From Enterovirga aerilata (GTDB lineage: Bacteria; Pseudomonadota; Alphaproteobacteria; Rhizobiales; Beijerinckiaceae), in NCBI RefSeq assembly GCF_013044135.1, contig NZ_JABEPP010000003.1:1-64000 (forward strand): a stretch of DNA of 64,000 nt, read 5' to 3'. Shown here piece by piece: positions 8,475-17,409 of the stretch. The notes under the pieces were generated by a model that was given only the letters and a program-made list of their open reading frames with translations, was not told the DNA's origin and searched no databases. The first letter of the stretch is position 1. Every line of letters begins with the position of its first letter. The translations under genes were made by a program, and so were the position numbers.

Positions 8475-9211
8475 GCCCGGACGGAGGGCAGCCGCCACCA
8501 CGGCACATGCGGCATGTCGTGATGCTCGTGGTGGTAGCCGAAATGGAAGCAGGTCAGCAGCGACAGGAGCGGCGGGAAGTCGTTGCTGCGGGCGTTGTGC
8601 GCGTCGCCGAACGCCTCGTCCTCGTGGCGGTGCGGCAGGTAGGTCCCGAAATAGAAGAGCTGGAGCGAGGACAGGATCGCCGGCACGCCCCAGAGCAGGA
8701 GCGCGTTGGCGGGGTCGACCCGGAAGACGAACAGGTAGATCGCCAGCAGCGCGGCGAGGACCGCGAATTCCCGCCAGCCGAAGTAGCGCCGGAAGAAGGT
8801 CACGTACCAGGGCCAGAAGCGCCTGGGCTCGCCGGCATGGAAATCGGGATCGTCCGCGGTGCCGGAATGACGGTGGTGGGCGAAGTGCTTCCCGATCAGA
8901 CGGTCGTAGGAGAAGCCGGCATAGAGCGCGAGGCAGATGCGTCCCACCGTGCGGTTGACCTTCGGTCGGAAGGGCGCGAGCGATCCGTGCATGCAATCAT
9001 GCGCCACGATGAACAGCCCGACATTCAGCCAGCACTGAACGGCGATCAGCAGCGGCGCCGCCGCGATGCCGAGCGGCGTCCAGCGGTGGAAGAACACCGA
9101 ATAGAGGTGGCAGGCGAGCCATGCCCCGATGAGCCCGGCCGCAAGCGCGAGACCGATCGCGGCCTGGTTCTCGACCGTCCGCGGCGCCGGCCCGGCGATC
9201 CCGGCGCTCAT
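8456..9211 (-). CDS. crtW: Beta-carotene 4,4'-ketolase
   Basis: CrtW is a membrane di-iron enzyme that adds the 4-keto groups leading to canthaxanthin and astaxanthin. The 251-residue protein has several hydrophobic segments and the three histidine boxes: HDCMH (71-75), HFAHHRH (109-115) and HHEHHDMPH (about 227-235). It also has the diagnostic FGTYLPHRHEDEAFGDAHNARS region. The start at 9211 overlaps the crtZ stop by four bases (9208-9211), and its 3' end overlaps crtB. Length is typical of alphaproteobacterial CrtW. Confidence 0.93.
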   Translation of the reverse strand: MSAGIAGPAPRTVENQAAIGLALAAGLIGAWLACHLYSVFFHRWTPLGIAAAPLLIAVQCWLNVGLFIVAHDCMHGSLAPFRPKVNRTVGRICLALYAGFSYDRLIGKHFAHHRHSGTADDPDFHAGEPRRFWPWYVTFFRRYFGWREFAVLAALLAIYLFVFRVDPANALLLWGVPAILSSLQLFYFGTYLPHRHEDEAFGDAHNARSNDFPPLLSLLTCFHFGYHHEHHDMPHVPWWRLPSVRAQAGRS

Positions 9212-9690
9212 GTCTCGGAATCCCTGGCCAGCGGCGCGCCGCTCTGCCGCAGCTCGTCCTTCAGGCGCCGGACCGGCGGGGCATAGAGGAAGCCGAAGGA
9301 GACGCAGCCGTCGCGGCCTTCAACGGCGTGGTGGAGGCGGTGCGCCTGCACGAGCCGCTTCAGGTAGCCGTTGCGCGGCACGTAGCGGAAGGGCCAGCGC
9401 TGGTGCACGAGCCCGTCATGCACGAAGAAGTAGAGCGCGCCATAGACGCTCATCCCGATCCCGATCCAGTAGAGCGGACCTCGTCCTGGCGAGAAGACGA
9501 CGAGCAGCAGAGCCAGGCCGGCAAAGAGCACGGCATAGAGGTCGTTCTTCTCCAGAACGTCGTCGTGCTCCTCGTGGTGGGAGCGATGCCAGCCCCAGCC
9601 CGGGCCGTGCATGACGTATTTGTGGACCGCCCAGGCGACGACTTCCATCACGAGGACGGTGCCGATGAGGATCGCTGCGTTCAAGAGCAT
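9208..9690 (-). CDS. crtZ: Beta-carotene 3,3'-hydroxylase
   Basis: CrtZ hydroxylates the 3 and 3' carbons of the beta-ionone rings, giving zeaxanthin from beta-carotene or astaxanthin from canthaxanthin. The 160-residue membrane protein has the histidine clusters HKYVMHG (23-29), HRSHHEEHDD (35-44), a VHDGLVHQRWP segment near residue 110 and an HRLHHA cluster near 136. Length is standard for bacterial CrtZ. It sits between crtE (15 bp upstream) and crtW (four-base overlap), so the three minus-strand genes form one operon. Confidence 0.93.
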   Translation of the reverse strand: MLLNAAILIGTVLVMEVVAWAVHKYVMHGPGWGWHRSHHEEHDDVLEKNDLYAVLFAGLALLLVVFSPGRGPLYWIGIGMSVYGALYFFVHDGLVHQRWPFRYVPRNGYLKRLVQAHRLHHAVEGRDGCVSFGFLYAPPVRRLKDELRQSGAPLARDSET

Positions 9691-9705
9691 CGCGGCGTGC
9701 TCGGA

Positions 9706-10608
9706 TCAGATCCGGGGCTGGAACCCGTTCGCGCGTCCCGTCTTCTCGGCGAACACCGCCCCGACAAACATGGCGAGTCCTCCTTCGGGTCGCAATGCGG
9801 CGCGCGCCTGGGCGAGGTGACGCTCCAGGTGACCCCGCGCGCCGTCACGGCCCAGGAAGGACAGCACCGTCACCTTCGCGCCGTCTTCTCCCAATCCGTT
9901 CTCTCCGCCCGAGCCGTCCTCGAGGTCGTCCATGATCTGGAAAGCCTGGCCGAGATCGGTCGCAAAGGCTCGGAGTTCTTCGATTCGAGCCTCGCTCGCC
10001 TGAGCGACCACGCCCGCCATCTCCACGGCGGCCACGAACAGGGCGCCGGTCTTGCGGTGGTTCGCATCGCTGAACGCGGCGACGGCGCGGCGCTCATCGC
10101 CCCCGCGAAGATCGCGGAACTGCCCGCCCGCCAATCCTTGCGTGCCGACGGCTTCCGCGAGGATGTCGATCAGGCGGAGTCGCTGCTCGGCCGAAAGGCC
10201 GGGAGCCGAGCCGATCGTGGCGAAGGCTCGGCTCAGGAGCGCGACGGACGCCAGGACGGCGACGTCCTCGCCGAACGCCCGGTGGGTCGCCGGCTCGCCA
10301 CGCCTGAGCGGCGCATCGTCCATGCACGGAAGATCATCGAGCACCAGCGATGCCGCGTGAACCATCTCCAGCGCGCAGCCGGGATCGAGCGCGGCGAGAT
10401 CATCCCGCCCCAGCTCCCATGCAGCCAGAACGGTCAAGGCCGGGCGTATGCGCTTGCCGGGAGTGAGAACAGCGTAACGGATCGCCTGCTCGAGACCGGT
10501 TTCCTCGTCCCCACGCGGAAAGAGCGCCTTCAAGCGCCTGTCGATAGCCGCGCGGAGGACGCGAATATCGCTCCGAGAACACCGGCTTGCTCGTTCGGAT
10601 GAAGCCAT
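9706..10608 (-). CDS. crtE: Geranylgeranyl diphosphate synthase
   Basis: CrtE elongates FPP with IPP to GGPP, the substrate of CrtB. The 300-residue product carries GKRIRP (51-56), the first aspartate-rich motif DDLPCMDD (91-98) with four residues between the Asp pairs as in bacterial GGPP synthases, and the second motif FQIMDDLEDGSGG followed by a GEDGAKVTVLSFLG segment. I take ATG 10608 as the start; longer in-frame extension would run into the neighbouring MFS pseudogene. It leads the minus-strand crtE-Z-W operon. No idi gene accompanies the cluster. Confidence 0.92.
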   Translation of the reverse strand: MASSERASRCSRSDIRVLRAAIDRRLKALFPRGDEETGLEQAIRYAVLTPGKRIRPALTVLAAWELGRDDLAALDPGCALEMVHAASLVLDDLPCMDDAPLRRGEPATHRAFGEDVAVLASVALLSRAFATIGSAPGLSAEQRLRLIDILAEAVGTQGLAGGQFRDLRGGDERRAVAAFSDANHRKTGALFVAAVEMAGVVAQASEARIEELRAFATDLGQAFQIMDDLEDGSGGENGLGEDGAKVTVLSFLGRDGARGHLERHLAQARAALRPEGGLAMFVGAVFAEKTGRANGFQPRI

Positions 10609-10646
10609 CGCCGAAGCCAGCTTAGAACCCAAGTCACTTCTCCGGC

Positions 10647-11519
10647 CTATGCGCAACGGCCATCGGGCGCCCCCCAGCGTGAAGGCGCGTCCGCTTCCCC
10701 ACAAGGCACCGCTCGAAAACGTGATCCGGACGCGGCCGACCGTCGTTTCGTGGCTGCTCCGATCACGCTCGTGAGAGGAAAGCGGGGAATGTTCGAGCCG
10801 GCGCCCGGAGTCGAATTCGGCTGCCAGCGGCGGACGCGTTCGGCTCGAACGTCATCGGCTCCGCCGGACCAAGGTCTGGCGGTCGCCGATTGACCGCCGG
10901 CAGGGCGGCTCACGAAGATGGCCCTACTCTCTGTCCGCTTCGGAGAACCCGTCACGGCTGAAGGAACAGCCGATATGGGCGCGCAGCCTCGCTCGGAGCT
11001 ACACGGACGGGTACCACCGTGGGCTCTAGTCGGGAGAAGGAGCGGTGGAACAAAGAAGCCAGCGAGAACTCCGCCCAAGGGAACGCTGCTCTGACGCAAG
11101 GAAACGATGAAGCCAAAGCCGGGGGAACCGGCGCGATGGGAGATCGCTTGGGCGCTGGCCGGCGTGAGCGGGCCATAGCACAACCCCATGATGACTATGC
11201 CCATAGGAGCCCGCAACGCCCCAAAGACGGTGAACATGAGCAGTCCGCAAGCGGTCCCGGCCACACACCACAGGCTAAGACGGAGCGGTCCCCACCGCGC
11301 GATCAATCTGGCGCAGAAGAAATTTCGGACGAATACGCCTCCGTGGGCAATCGCGATGTAGGAAGAGATCAATTCCAGAGAAAGCTGAAGATCTTGCGAA
11401 ATCGCACCTGCCATTACCGGCGGAGCGAGGCTCATCATCAGAGAAGCGACCTGCGGGAACATCGTCGCGAAAAGGAACGCCGGAACGTTCTCGCAGCTCG
11501 AAGTTAGCGTGTGCCTCAC
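10647..11519 (-). pseudogene. Truncated MFS transporter
   Basis: The N-terminal 165 or so residues are a clear major-facilitator start: hydrophobic helices around FATMFPQVASLMMSLAPPVM, a loop FFCARLIARWGPLRLS between helices two and three, then ACGLLMFTVFG, a glycine-rich helix and a SLRQSSVPLGGVLAGF segment. From about 11030 downward the frame continues as a low-hydrophobicity arginine/serine-rich tail with no MFS character. Only five or so of the expected twelve helices are present, so transport is not expected. Its decayed part reaches almost to crtE, so this break may mark one edge of the inserted carotenoid block. Inactivity is an inference from truncation. Confidence 0.65.
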
Positions 11520-11595
11520 ACGTCTGTCGAGGGTCTAAAGGGTCCCGCTCATTGCCGGTTCGCCACGGTCCGAGGGTGCCGAACGGTATCCGCGT

Positions 11596-12876
11596 TCAAC
11601 AGCTCGGCTCGCGGCTGATCAATTCGTTGCAGTTGGTATGCGAAGGCCCTCTGACCTCGACATCTCGAGCGACGGAACGGTCATTCCTCCCGCGCGCGAT
11701 TCCAGCCTCGATCAAGCTCTCGGCTCCATCCTGTGTAAAGCCTACCTCGAGTAGGATCTCGCGCGTATGTTCGCCGATGGTCGGCGCCGGGCGTCGGATG
11801 TCGGGCTGGCTTTCGCTCCAGCGCTGCGGGACCGCCATGGTGCGGATCCGCCCCTCGGTCGGGTGATCGATCGTCTGAAAGAAGCCGACCGCGTCGAGGT
11901 GCGGGTCGTTCAGAAGGTCATCCGGCGTGGCGAGCGCGATGGCGGGGATGTCGGCCCGCTCGAGCAATTCCTCCCATTCCCGCGTCGTCTTGGTCGCGAA
12001 GGTCTCGGCGAGGAAGCCGTAGAGGTATTCGATGTGTTCCGTCCGTCCGGCGATGGAGGTGTAGCGCGGGTCGGCGGCCATGTCGGGCCGGTCGATCAGC
12101 TCGAAGAAGCGGCGCCAATGCTTGTCGTTGTAGACGAGGACACCAATGTGCCCGTCCCGCGTGCGGTAGGGCCGCCGCTCCGGGTTGATCATGCGGACAT
12201 AGCCCGGCCGGCTGAGCGGCGGCTCGAAGGTCGCGCCGTACAGGTGATCCCCCATGACGAATTCCGTCATGGTCTCGAACATCGGGATCTCGATGGCCTG
12301 GCCGCGGCCGGTCTTCTCGCGATGGTACAGCGCCATGCCGACTGCGCTCGACAGCGCCATCCCGACGACCCGGTCCGCGATTGCCGCCGCGACATAAACC
12401 GGCTCGTCCGTCTTGCGCGCCTGGAGCGCGGGGAGGCCGACCGCCGCCTGGATCAGGTCGTCATAGGCAGGACGGTCGGCGTAGGGCCCGTTCTGGCCGA
12501 AGCCGGAAGCTCCGCAATAGATGATGCGTGAATTCCGGGCCGCGACCTCCTCGTACGAGAGCCCGAGCCGAGCCATTGCCTTCGGCCGGAACGAGAAGAT
12601 CAGGACGTCGACCGTCTCCAGTATGCGATCCAGCACGGCCTTGCCTTCTGGCTTCTTCAGGTCGAGCGCGAGGCTCCGCTTGTTGCGGTTGAGGTTCAGG
12701 AAGTAGGGCCCCATCCCCTTGTGCCGGCAGGGTCCTATACCGCGAAGCGTATCGCCCTCGGGCGGCTCGATCTTGATGATGTCGGCGCCCATGTCGCCGA
12801 GAATCTGCGAGCCGTAAGGGCCGAGCACGTTCATCGTCATGTCGGCAATGCGGATACCGTTCAGCGGGCCGCTCAT
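11596..12876 (-). CDS. CaiB/BaiF-type (family III) CoA-transferase
   Basis: A family III CoA-transferase moves CoA between carboxylic acids via an aspartyl-CoA thioester. The 426-residue protein begins LNGIRIADMTMNVLGPYGSQ and carries DMGADIIKIEPPEGDTLRGI and the NLNRNKRSLALDLKKPEGK block of the family. The catalytic aspartate is probably in PAYDDLIQAAVG (about residue 145). A glycine-rich GASGFGQNGPY loop precedes it. The last 30 or so residues (after EAGIARGRNDR) look unrelated to the family and may be a degenerate extension. It overlaps the next CoA-transferase by four bases, so they are probably co-translated, either as two enzymes or as subunits. Substrate unknown. Confidence 0.85.
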   Translation of the reverse strand: MSGPLNGIRIADMTMNVLGPYGSQILGDMGADIIKIEPPEGDTLRGIGPCRHKGMGPYFLNLNRNKRSLALDLKKPEGKAVLDRILETVDVLIFSFRPKAMARLGLSYEEVAARNSRIIYCGASGFGQNGPYADRPAYDDLIQAAVGLPALQARKTDEPVYVAAAIADRVVGMALSSAVGMALYHREKTGRGQAIEIPMFETMTEFVMGDHLYGATFEPPLSRPGYVRMINPERRPYRTRDGHIGVLVYNDKHWRRFFELIDRPDMAADPRYTSIAGRTEHIEYLYGFLAETFATKTTREWEELLERADIPAIALATPDDLLNDPHLDAVGFFQTIDHPTEGRIRTMAVPQRWSESQPDIRRPAPTIGEHTREILLEVGFTQDGAESLIEAGIARGRNDRSVARDVEVRGPSHTNCNELISREPSC

Positions 12877-14065
12877 GCGAATTCCCTCTTCCGCGAAGCC
12901 GGCCCGAGCGCGCCCGAGGATCTGAACGAGGCGATCTCGCCAGGCCGGAAGCTGAGCTCGGAGAGGACCTCATCCGTTGCCTCGCCGACCTCCTGGGCCG
13001 TCCAGCGGAGGGCTGCGCCGCGCCTGCCATTTGCAAAGACGGGGAATGGGATGTGGCGCTCGCCGTCCGCCTCCATCACCATCTGGCGATGGACGGCCTG
13101 TTCGCTGCGGGCCGCCTCGTCCGGTGTCATGACCCGCTGGGCCGGCACGTCGTGCTCGGCGAAGAGCCGCATCCAGGTCTCGCTGTCCCGCTGCCGCATC
13201 ACGTCGCGCATGCGCGGCGCGAGCGCGTCGCCCCGCTCGCGCCGGGAGGGCTCGTTGCCATAGGCGGCATCGTCGAGATCCGGGGCGATGTCCTGTGCGG
13301 CGGCGACGAAACCGCGCCAGAACTTCTCCTCCACGATCCCGAGCGCGATCTGGCGCCCGTCCGCGGTCTCGAAGAGATCGTTCGTCGGCCAGAGATGGTC
13401 GCGCGTGCTCCGGTCGAGGTCGAAACCGTGGCGGATGGCCGTGAAGGACATGGCGGCTTCCGACATGCCGAGGTCGAGCGCGACGCCGCGCCCCGTACGG
13501 TGCCGCTCCTCGAGCGCGGCCAGGATCGCAATCGCCGCATAGCTACCCGCCGCGAGATCCGCGATCGGCAGGCCGGAGCGGCGCGGCGGCTCGGACCAAT
13601 GTCCCGCCAACGACAGCGCGCCTGCCGCTGCAAGGTAGTTCAGGTCGTGGCCGGGGTTGAGCCGCTCGGGGCCGCTCTGGCCGTAGCCTGAGATCGAGCA
13701 GGAGATGAGGCGCGGATTGATCGTGGATAGCGTCTGGTGATCGATCCCGAGCCGTGCGGCGACGCCTGGCCGAAAGCCCTCGACCGAGATGTCGGCCCAG
13801 GCTGCCAGCCGCTCGACGATCGGCCGGGACGAAGGCGACTTGAGGTCGAGCACGATGCTGCGCTTGTTCCGATTCGCCATCCTGAACATGGCGAAGGGGA
13901 TCTCGCGCGCGAAATCGCCGCCAGGCGGCTCGACCTTGACGACGTCCGCCCCGAGATCGGCAAGCGCCAGGGTGCAGAACGGGCCGGGCAGAAGGGCCGA
14001 GAAATCCAGCACCTTCACGCCGGCGAGCGGCTGCCATCCTCCGGTGCCATCGCTGGGCTTGGCCA
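12873..14065 (-). CDS. CaiB/BaiF-type (family III) CoA-transferase, second copy
   Basis: A 397-residue paralogue of the preceding family III CoA-transferase, starting LAGVKVLDFSALLPGPFCTL and showing LADLGADVVKVEPPGGDFAR and MANRNKRSIVLDLKSPSSR. The catalytic aspartate is expected in the GHDLNYLAAAGAL segment near residue 140. ATG 14065 was chosen because GGGGAGGACAGGCGGGA lies directly upstream; longer open frame beyond it has no family similarity. The pair of distinct transferases in tandem suggests two CoA transfer steps or a heteromeric enzyme. Beside the Liv importer, acyl-CoA ligase and hotdog hydratase they imply catabolism of a carboxylic acid. Confidence 0.87.
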
Positions 14066-14109
14066 TTCCCGCCTGTCCTCCCCTGGCTTGTGAGTGGGCG
14101 TCCTCGATC

Positions 14110-14811
14110 TCAGGCGCCGATGTAGCTCTCGACCACCCGCCGATCGCGCGCGATCTCGTCCGCGGCCCCTTCGAGAACCAGCCGGCCGGCCGACATGACG
14201 AGCGCGGACTGGGCGTGCTTGAGCGCCTCGAAGGCGTTCTGCTCGACCTGGAGGATCGCGATTCCGCCGGCATGCAGCTCGACGAGCGTTGCGAAGACCT
14301 GCGCGACGAGGATCGGGCTCAGGCCCCAGGATATCTCGTCGACGAGCAGCAGCTTCGGCTCGATCATCAGGGCGCGGGCCATTGCGAGCATCTGCTGCTC
14401 GCCGCCCGACATCGTGGAGGCGATCTGGCCGCGCCGCTCGGCGAGGCGGGGGAACATCCCGTAGGCGAGGTCGAGCCCGCGCCGGAGAGCTGGAGCACTG
14501 CAGCCGTATCCGCCGACGCGGAGGTTCTCCTCGACCGTCATCTCGGTGAAAAGCTGCCGGCCTTCGGGCACGTAGCCGATGCCGAGCCGCTGGCGGATCC
14601 AGGTCGGCTCCGCGGAAAGGTCGCGGCCTTCGAACGTAATGCGGCCGCGATGCTTCACGAGCCCGATCGCCGCCCGCAGGAGCGAGCTCTTTCCGGCGCC
14701 GTTCGGCCCCATCACGAGGACCCACTTGCCGGCCCCGACGCCGAGGCTGACCCTGTCCACCGCGACGGCCTGGCCGTAGCGGACCTCGATGGAATCGAGC
14801 GAAAGGATCAT
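14110..14811 (-). CDS. livF: Branched-chain amino acid-type ABC transporter ATPase (LivF-like)
   Basis: One of the two ATPases of a HAAT-type importer. The 233-residue protein shows Walker A GPNGAGKSSL near residue 37, the signature MSGGEQQMLAMARALMIEPK near residue 138, and Walker B LLLVDEISWGLSP. It is short, like LivF proteins, and lacks the longer insertion of LivG. It overlaps livG by four bases and is the last gene in the livK-H-M-G-F order. The binding-protein neighbours and CoA genes suggest the cargo is an organic acid rather than an amino acid; that is an inference. Confidence 0.9.
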   Translation of the reverse strand: MILSLDSIEVRYGQAVAVDRVSLGVGAGKWVLVMGPNGAGKSSLLRAAIGLVKHRGRITFEGRDLSAEPTWIRQRLGIGYVPEGRQLFTEMTVEENLRVGGYGCSAPALRRGLDLAYGMFPRLAERRGQIASTMSGGEQQMLAMARALMIEPKLLLVDEISWGLSPILVAQVFATLVELHAGGIAILQVEQNAFEALKHAQSALVMSAGRLVLEGAADEIARDRRVVESYIGA

Positions 14812-15524
14812 GCCGCGCTCTCGCCCAGATAGGCCCGCCTCACGCCGGGATCGCGGCGGATCGTGTCCGGCGATCCCGAAGCGATCACCGCCCCGGCATC
14901 CATCACGATTGCCCGGTCGCAGACGCCGAGTGATTGCCGGACGTTGTGGTCCACCAGGATGATGCTGGCGCGCGCCTTGAGCCCCTGGATGAATCCGAGG
15001 AGATCGGACGTCTCCGAGGCCGTCAGCCCGGCGAGCGGCTCGTCGAGGAGGAGCAGCTTCGGCTCAAGGGCGAGCGCCCGGGCGACCTCGAGGCGCTTCA
15101 GCATGCCCAGCGTGAGGCTGCCCGCCGCGTCCTCGGCCTTGGGCAGGAGGCCGACCGCGTCGAGGATCTCGCGGGCGCGTGCCCGATCGTCGCCGACGCC
15201 GCTGCCCGGCGGGATCGCGGCGAGCACGTTCTCGGCGACGGTCAAGCCGCGGAAGGGACGGCAGACCTGGAACGTCCGCCCGATCCCGGCCCTCGCGCGG
15301 CGGAAGGCGGGCTCGCGCGTCACGTCGCGGCTGGCGAGCTCGATGCGGCCGCTCGTCGGCGGGTAGAGGCCGGCTATCATGTTGAAGAGGGTGGTCTTTC
15401 CGGCGCCGTTCGGACCGAACAGCCCCAGCAGCTCACCGCTATTCAGCGCGAGCGAAACGCCGCGGACCGCGTGAATGCCGCCGAACCGCTTATGTGCATC
15501 GACGACGGTGAGGATCCCGCTCAT
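14808..15524 (-). CDS. livG: Branched-chain amino acid-type ABC transporter ATPase (LivG-like)
   Basis: Second ATPase of the importer. From ATG 15524 the product is 238 residues with MSGILTVVDAHKRFGGIHAV, Walker A GPNGAGKTTLFNMIAGLYPP, signature LTLGMLKRLEVARALALEPK and Walker B LLLLDEPLAGLT, followed by the switch histidine in IILVDHNVRQSL. A much longer open frame exists in the same phase across livM but that part is a shadow. The start overlaps the livM stop by four bases. The signature LTLGM in place of LSGGQ is common in LivG. Confidence 0.9.
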   Translation of the reverse strand: MSGILTVVDAHKRFGGIHAVRGVSLALNSGELLGLFGPNGAGKTTLFNMIAGLYPPTSGRIELASRDVTREPAFRRARAGIGRTFQVCRPFRGLTVAENVLAAIPPGSGVGDDRARAREILDAVGLLPKAEDAAGSLTLGMLKRLEVARALALEPKLLLLDEPLAGLTASETSDLLGFIQGLKARASIILVDHNVRQSLGVCDRAIVMDAGAVIASGSPDTIRRDPGVRRAYLGESAA

Positions 15525-16501
15525 GCGCGCACCTCCGCGATGGCCGGGACCTGCCCTCGTCGATCCTTGAGACGGAACAGCCGGCCGAGGGCGGGCGCGA
15601 TCCCGTCGCGCATGAACAGGATGACCAGCAGGAGCACGACTCCGACGATCGTCAGGTGCAGGTTCGGCGCGAGGACCTGCAGGATCTCGCGCAGGCCGAC
15701 ATAGATGACCGCGCCGAGGACCGGGCCGAGCGCCGTTCCGGCCCCGCCGATCAGCGGCACCGCGAGGGCGATGATCGACAGGTCGATCGAGAACACCTCG
15801 TTCGGAAAGAGCGAGGAGGCGAAGACGCCGTGCACGGCGCCTGTCAGGCCCGCTATCGCCGCGCTCGCGCAGAAGAGGACGATCTTCACGCGGGTCGCGT
15901 CGATGCCGATCGCCGACGCGGCGGCCTCGTCGTCCCGCATGGCGAGAACGCGCAGGCCCGTCCGGCTGCGGCGGAAGACGAGGACCAGCAGCGTCGCTCC
16001 CCCGGCGACGGCGATCATCAGGACATGCGGCAGCCAGAGGGGGAAGATCTCCTCCAGGACGATCCCCCCCGGTCCCCCCGCGAAAGGCAGCTTGCGGACG
16101 AGGAGCAGGACGAGCTCCTGGAGGAAGAGGGTCGCGAAGGTGAAGGAGGTGCCCTTCAGCCGGAGGCTCGTGACGCCGATGATGAGTGAGGCGAGCCCCG
16201 CCGCGATCGCGGCGATCAGCAGCGAGATCACCATCGGGAGGTCGGCGTTCAGCGCCAGCACGACCGCATAGGCGCCGATCCCGGCGAGCGCGCCATGGGC
16301 GAAGGACACGTATCCCGTCAAGCCCGACATCAGGTTCCAGGCCTGGCCGAGCGCGAGAAAGTAGGCGCCGTAATAGACGAGTGTTCGGACATAGGAGGTG
16401 ACGCCGAGCCAGGGGAGGGCGGCCATGGCTGCGGTGCAGGCGAGGATCGCGAGCGAGCCCCACGTGATCTTGGCCAGGTCCCGGCCGCGTTCAACCTTCA
16501 C
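15521..16501 (-). CDS. livM: Branched-chain amino acid-type ABC transporter permease (LivM-like)
   Basis: A 326-residue inner-membrane permease. It contains about eight to ten hydrophobic segments and the LivM/LivH signature region RVLAMRDDEAAASAIGIDATRVKI (about residues 180-203), which contacts the ATPases. A YVSFAHGALAGIGAYAVVLA segment near residue 67 is typical of the family. The start is separated from livH by two bases only; the stop overlaps livG. Position and order match the standard HAAT operon. Confidence 0.9.
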   Translation of the reverse strand: MKVERGRDLAKITWGSLAILACTAAMAALPWLGVTSYVRTLVYYGAYFLALGQAWNLMSGLTGYVSFAHGALAGIGAYAVVLALNADLPMVISLLIAAIAAGLASLIIGVTSLRLKGTSFTFATLFLQELVLLLVRKLPFAGGPGGIVLEEIFPLWLPHVLMIAVAGGATLLVLVFRRSRTGLRVLAMRDDEAAASAIGIDATRVKIVLFCASAAIAGLTGAVHGVFASSLFPNEVFSIDLSIIALAVPLIGGAGTALGPVLGAVIYVGLREILQVLAPNLHLTIVGVVLLLVILFMRDGIAPALGRLFRLKDRRGQVPAIAEVRA

Positions 16502-16503
16502 GA

Positions 16504-17376
16504 TCAGGCTCCCACATGGCGGCCGAGGAGGCCGTGGGGACGCAGAAGAAGCGTCGCGTAGAGAAGGCAGTAGGTCAGGATCCGCGCCCAGGAATCGTCG
16601 AGCGCGAAGCTCGTGAACGCATTGACGATCCCGATCGCGATCGCGGCCAGCACCGCGCCGCCGATCGAGCCCATCCCACCGAGGACGACCACGACGAAGG
16701 CGTCGAGCACGAGGTCGTGGCCGACCCGCGGGTGGATGGTGCCGATGAGGCTGACCAGCGCCCCCGCGGCTGCCGCAAGGCCGACGGCCAGGGCGAAGGC
16801 GAAGAGCTCAGCGGCTGGGACGTTGATGCCGCACGCCGCAGCCGAATCCCTGCTCTGCGCGAGCGCCCGTAGCGCGAGCCCGATCCGAGTGCGCTGCACG
16901 ACCAGGATCGTCCCGACGCCGACGATGAGGCACACCAGCAGCACCGTGAGCGACCGCAGCCCGATGACGACGCTTCCGAGCGTGAAGATTCCACTCGGCC
17001 CCTCCGAGTAGGAGCGGAAATCGCCGCTGAAGGCGCTCGAGAAGATGCCGAGCCCGATGATCGATAGGGCATAGGTAACCATCAGGACGTCGAGCTCGGG
17101 CCGGCCCGCCGCGCGCGAGACGATCGCGGCCTGGATGCCTGCGCCCACCGCGGCCCCCAGCACGAACGCCAGAGGGATGCCGAGCAGGGGCGAGATGTTG
17201 AGCTGCGTGACCACGAGGTAGGTCGCGAACGCGCCCAGCGTCACGAACTCCCCGTGCGCAAAGTTCACGACGCGCACGACGCCGAAAATCAGCGCGACAC
17301 CGAGGGCGACGATCGCCAGGAGCGCTCCGACGACGAGGCCGTTCGTCAGAAGTTGGAGGAAGAGCGGGAAGGTCAT
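16504..17376 (-). CDS. livH: Branched-chain amino acid-type ABC transporter permease (LivH-like)
   Basis: A 290-residue inner-membrane permease with the LivH hallmark ALGVALIFGVVRVVNFAHGE at about residues 25-44 and the ATPase-contacting loop IGLALRALAQSRDSAAACGI near residue 180. Its C-terminal GGMGSIGGAVLAAIAIG segment is also diagnostic. It lies 33 bp downstream of the binding-protein gene and two bases upstream of livM. Confidence 0.9.
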   Translation of the reverse strand: MTFPLFLQLLTNGLVVGALLAIVALGVALIFGVVRVVNFAHGEFVTLGAFATYLVVTQLNISPLLGIPLAFVLGAAVGAGIQAAIVSRAAGRPELDVLMVTYALSIIGLGIFSSAFSGDFRSYSEGPSGIFTLGSVVIGLRSLTVLLVCLIVGVGTILVVQRTRIGLALRALAQSRDSAAACGINVPAAELFAFALAVGLAAAAGALVSLIGTIHPRVGHDLVLDAFVVVVLGGMGSIGGAVLAAIAIGIVNAFTSFALDDSWARILTYCLLYATLLLRPHGLLGRHVGA

Positions 17377-17409
17377 GGCCGCGCCGGCCGCGTTACCGAG
17401 GCGCCATCC

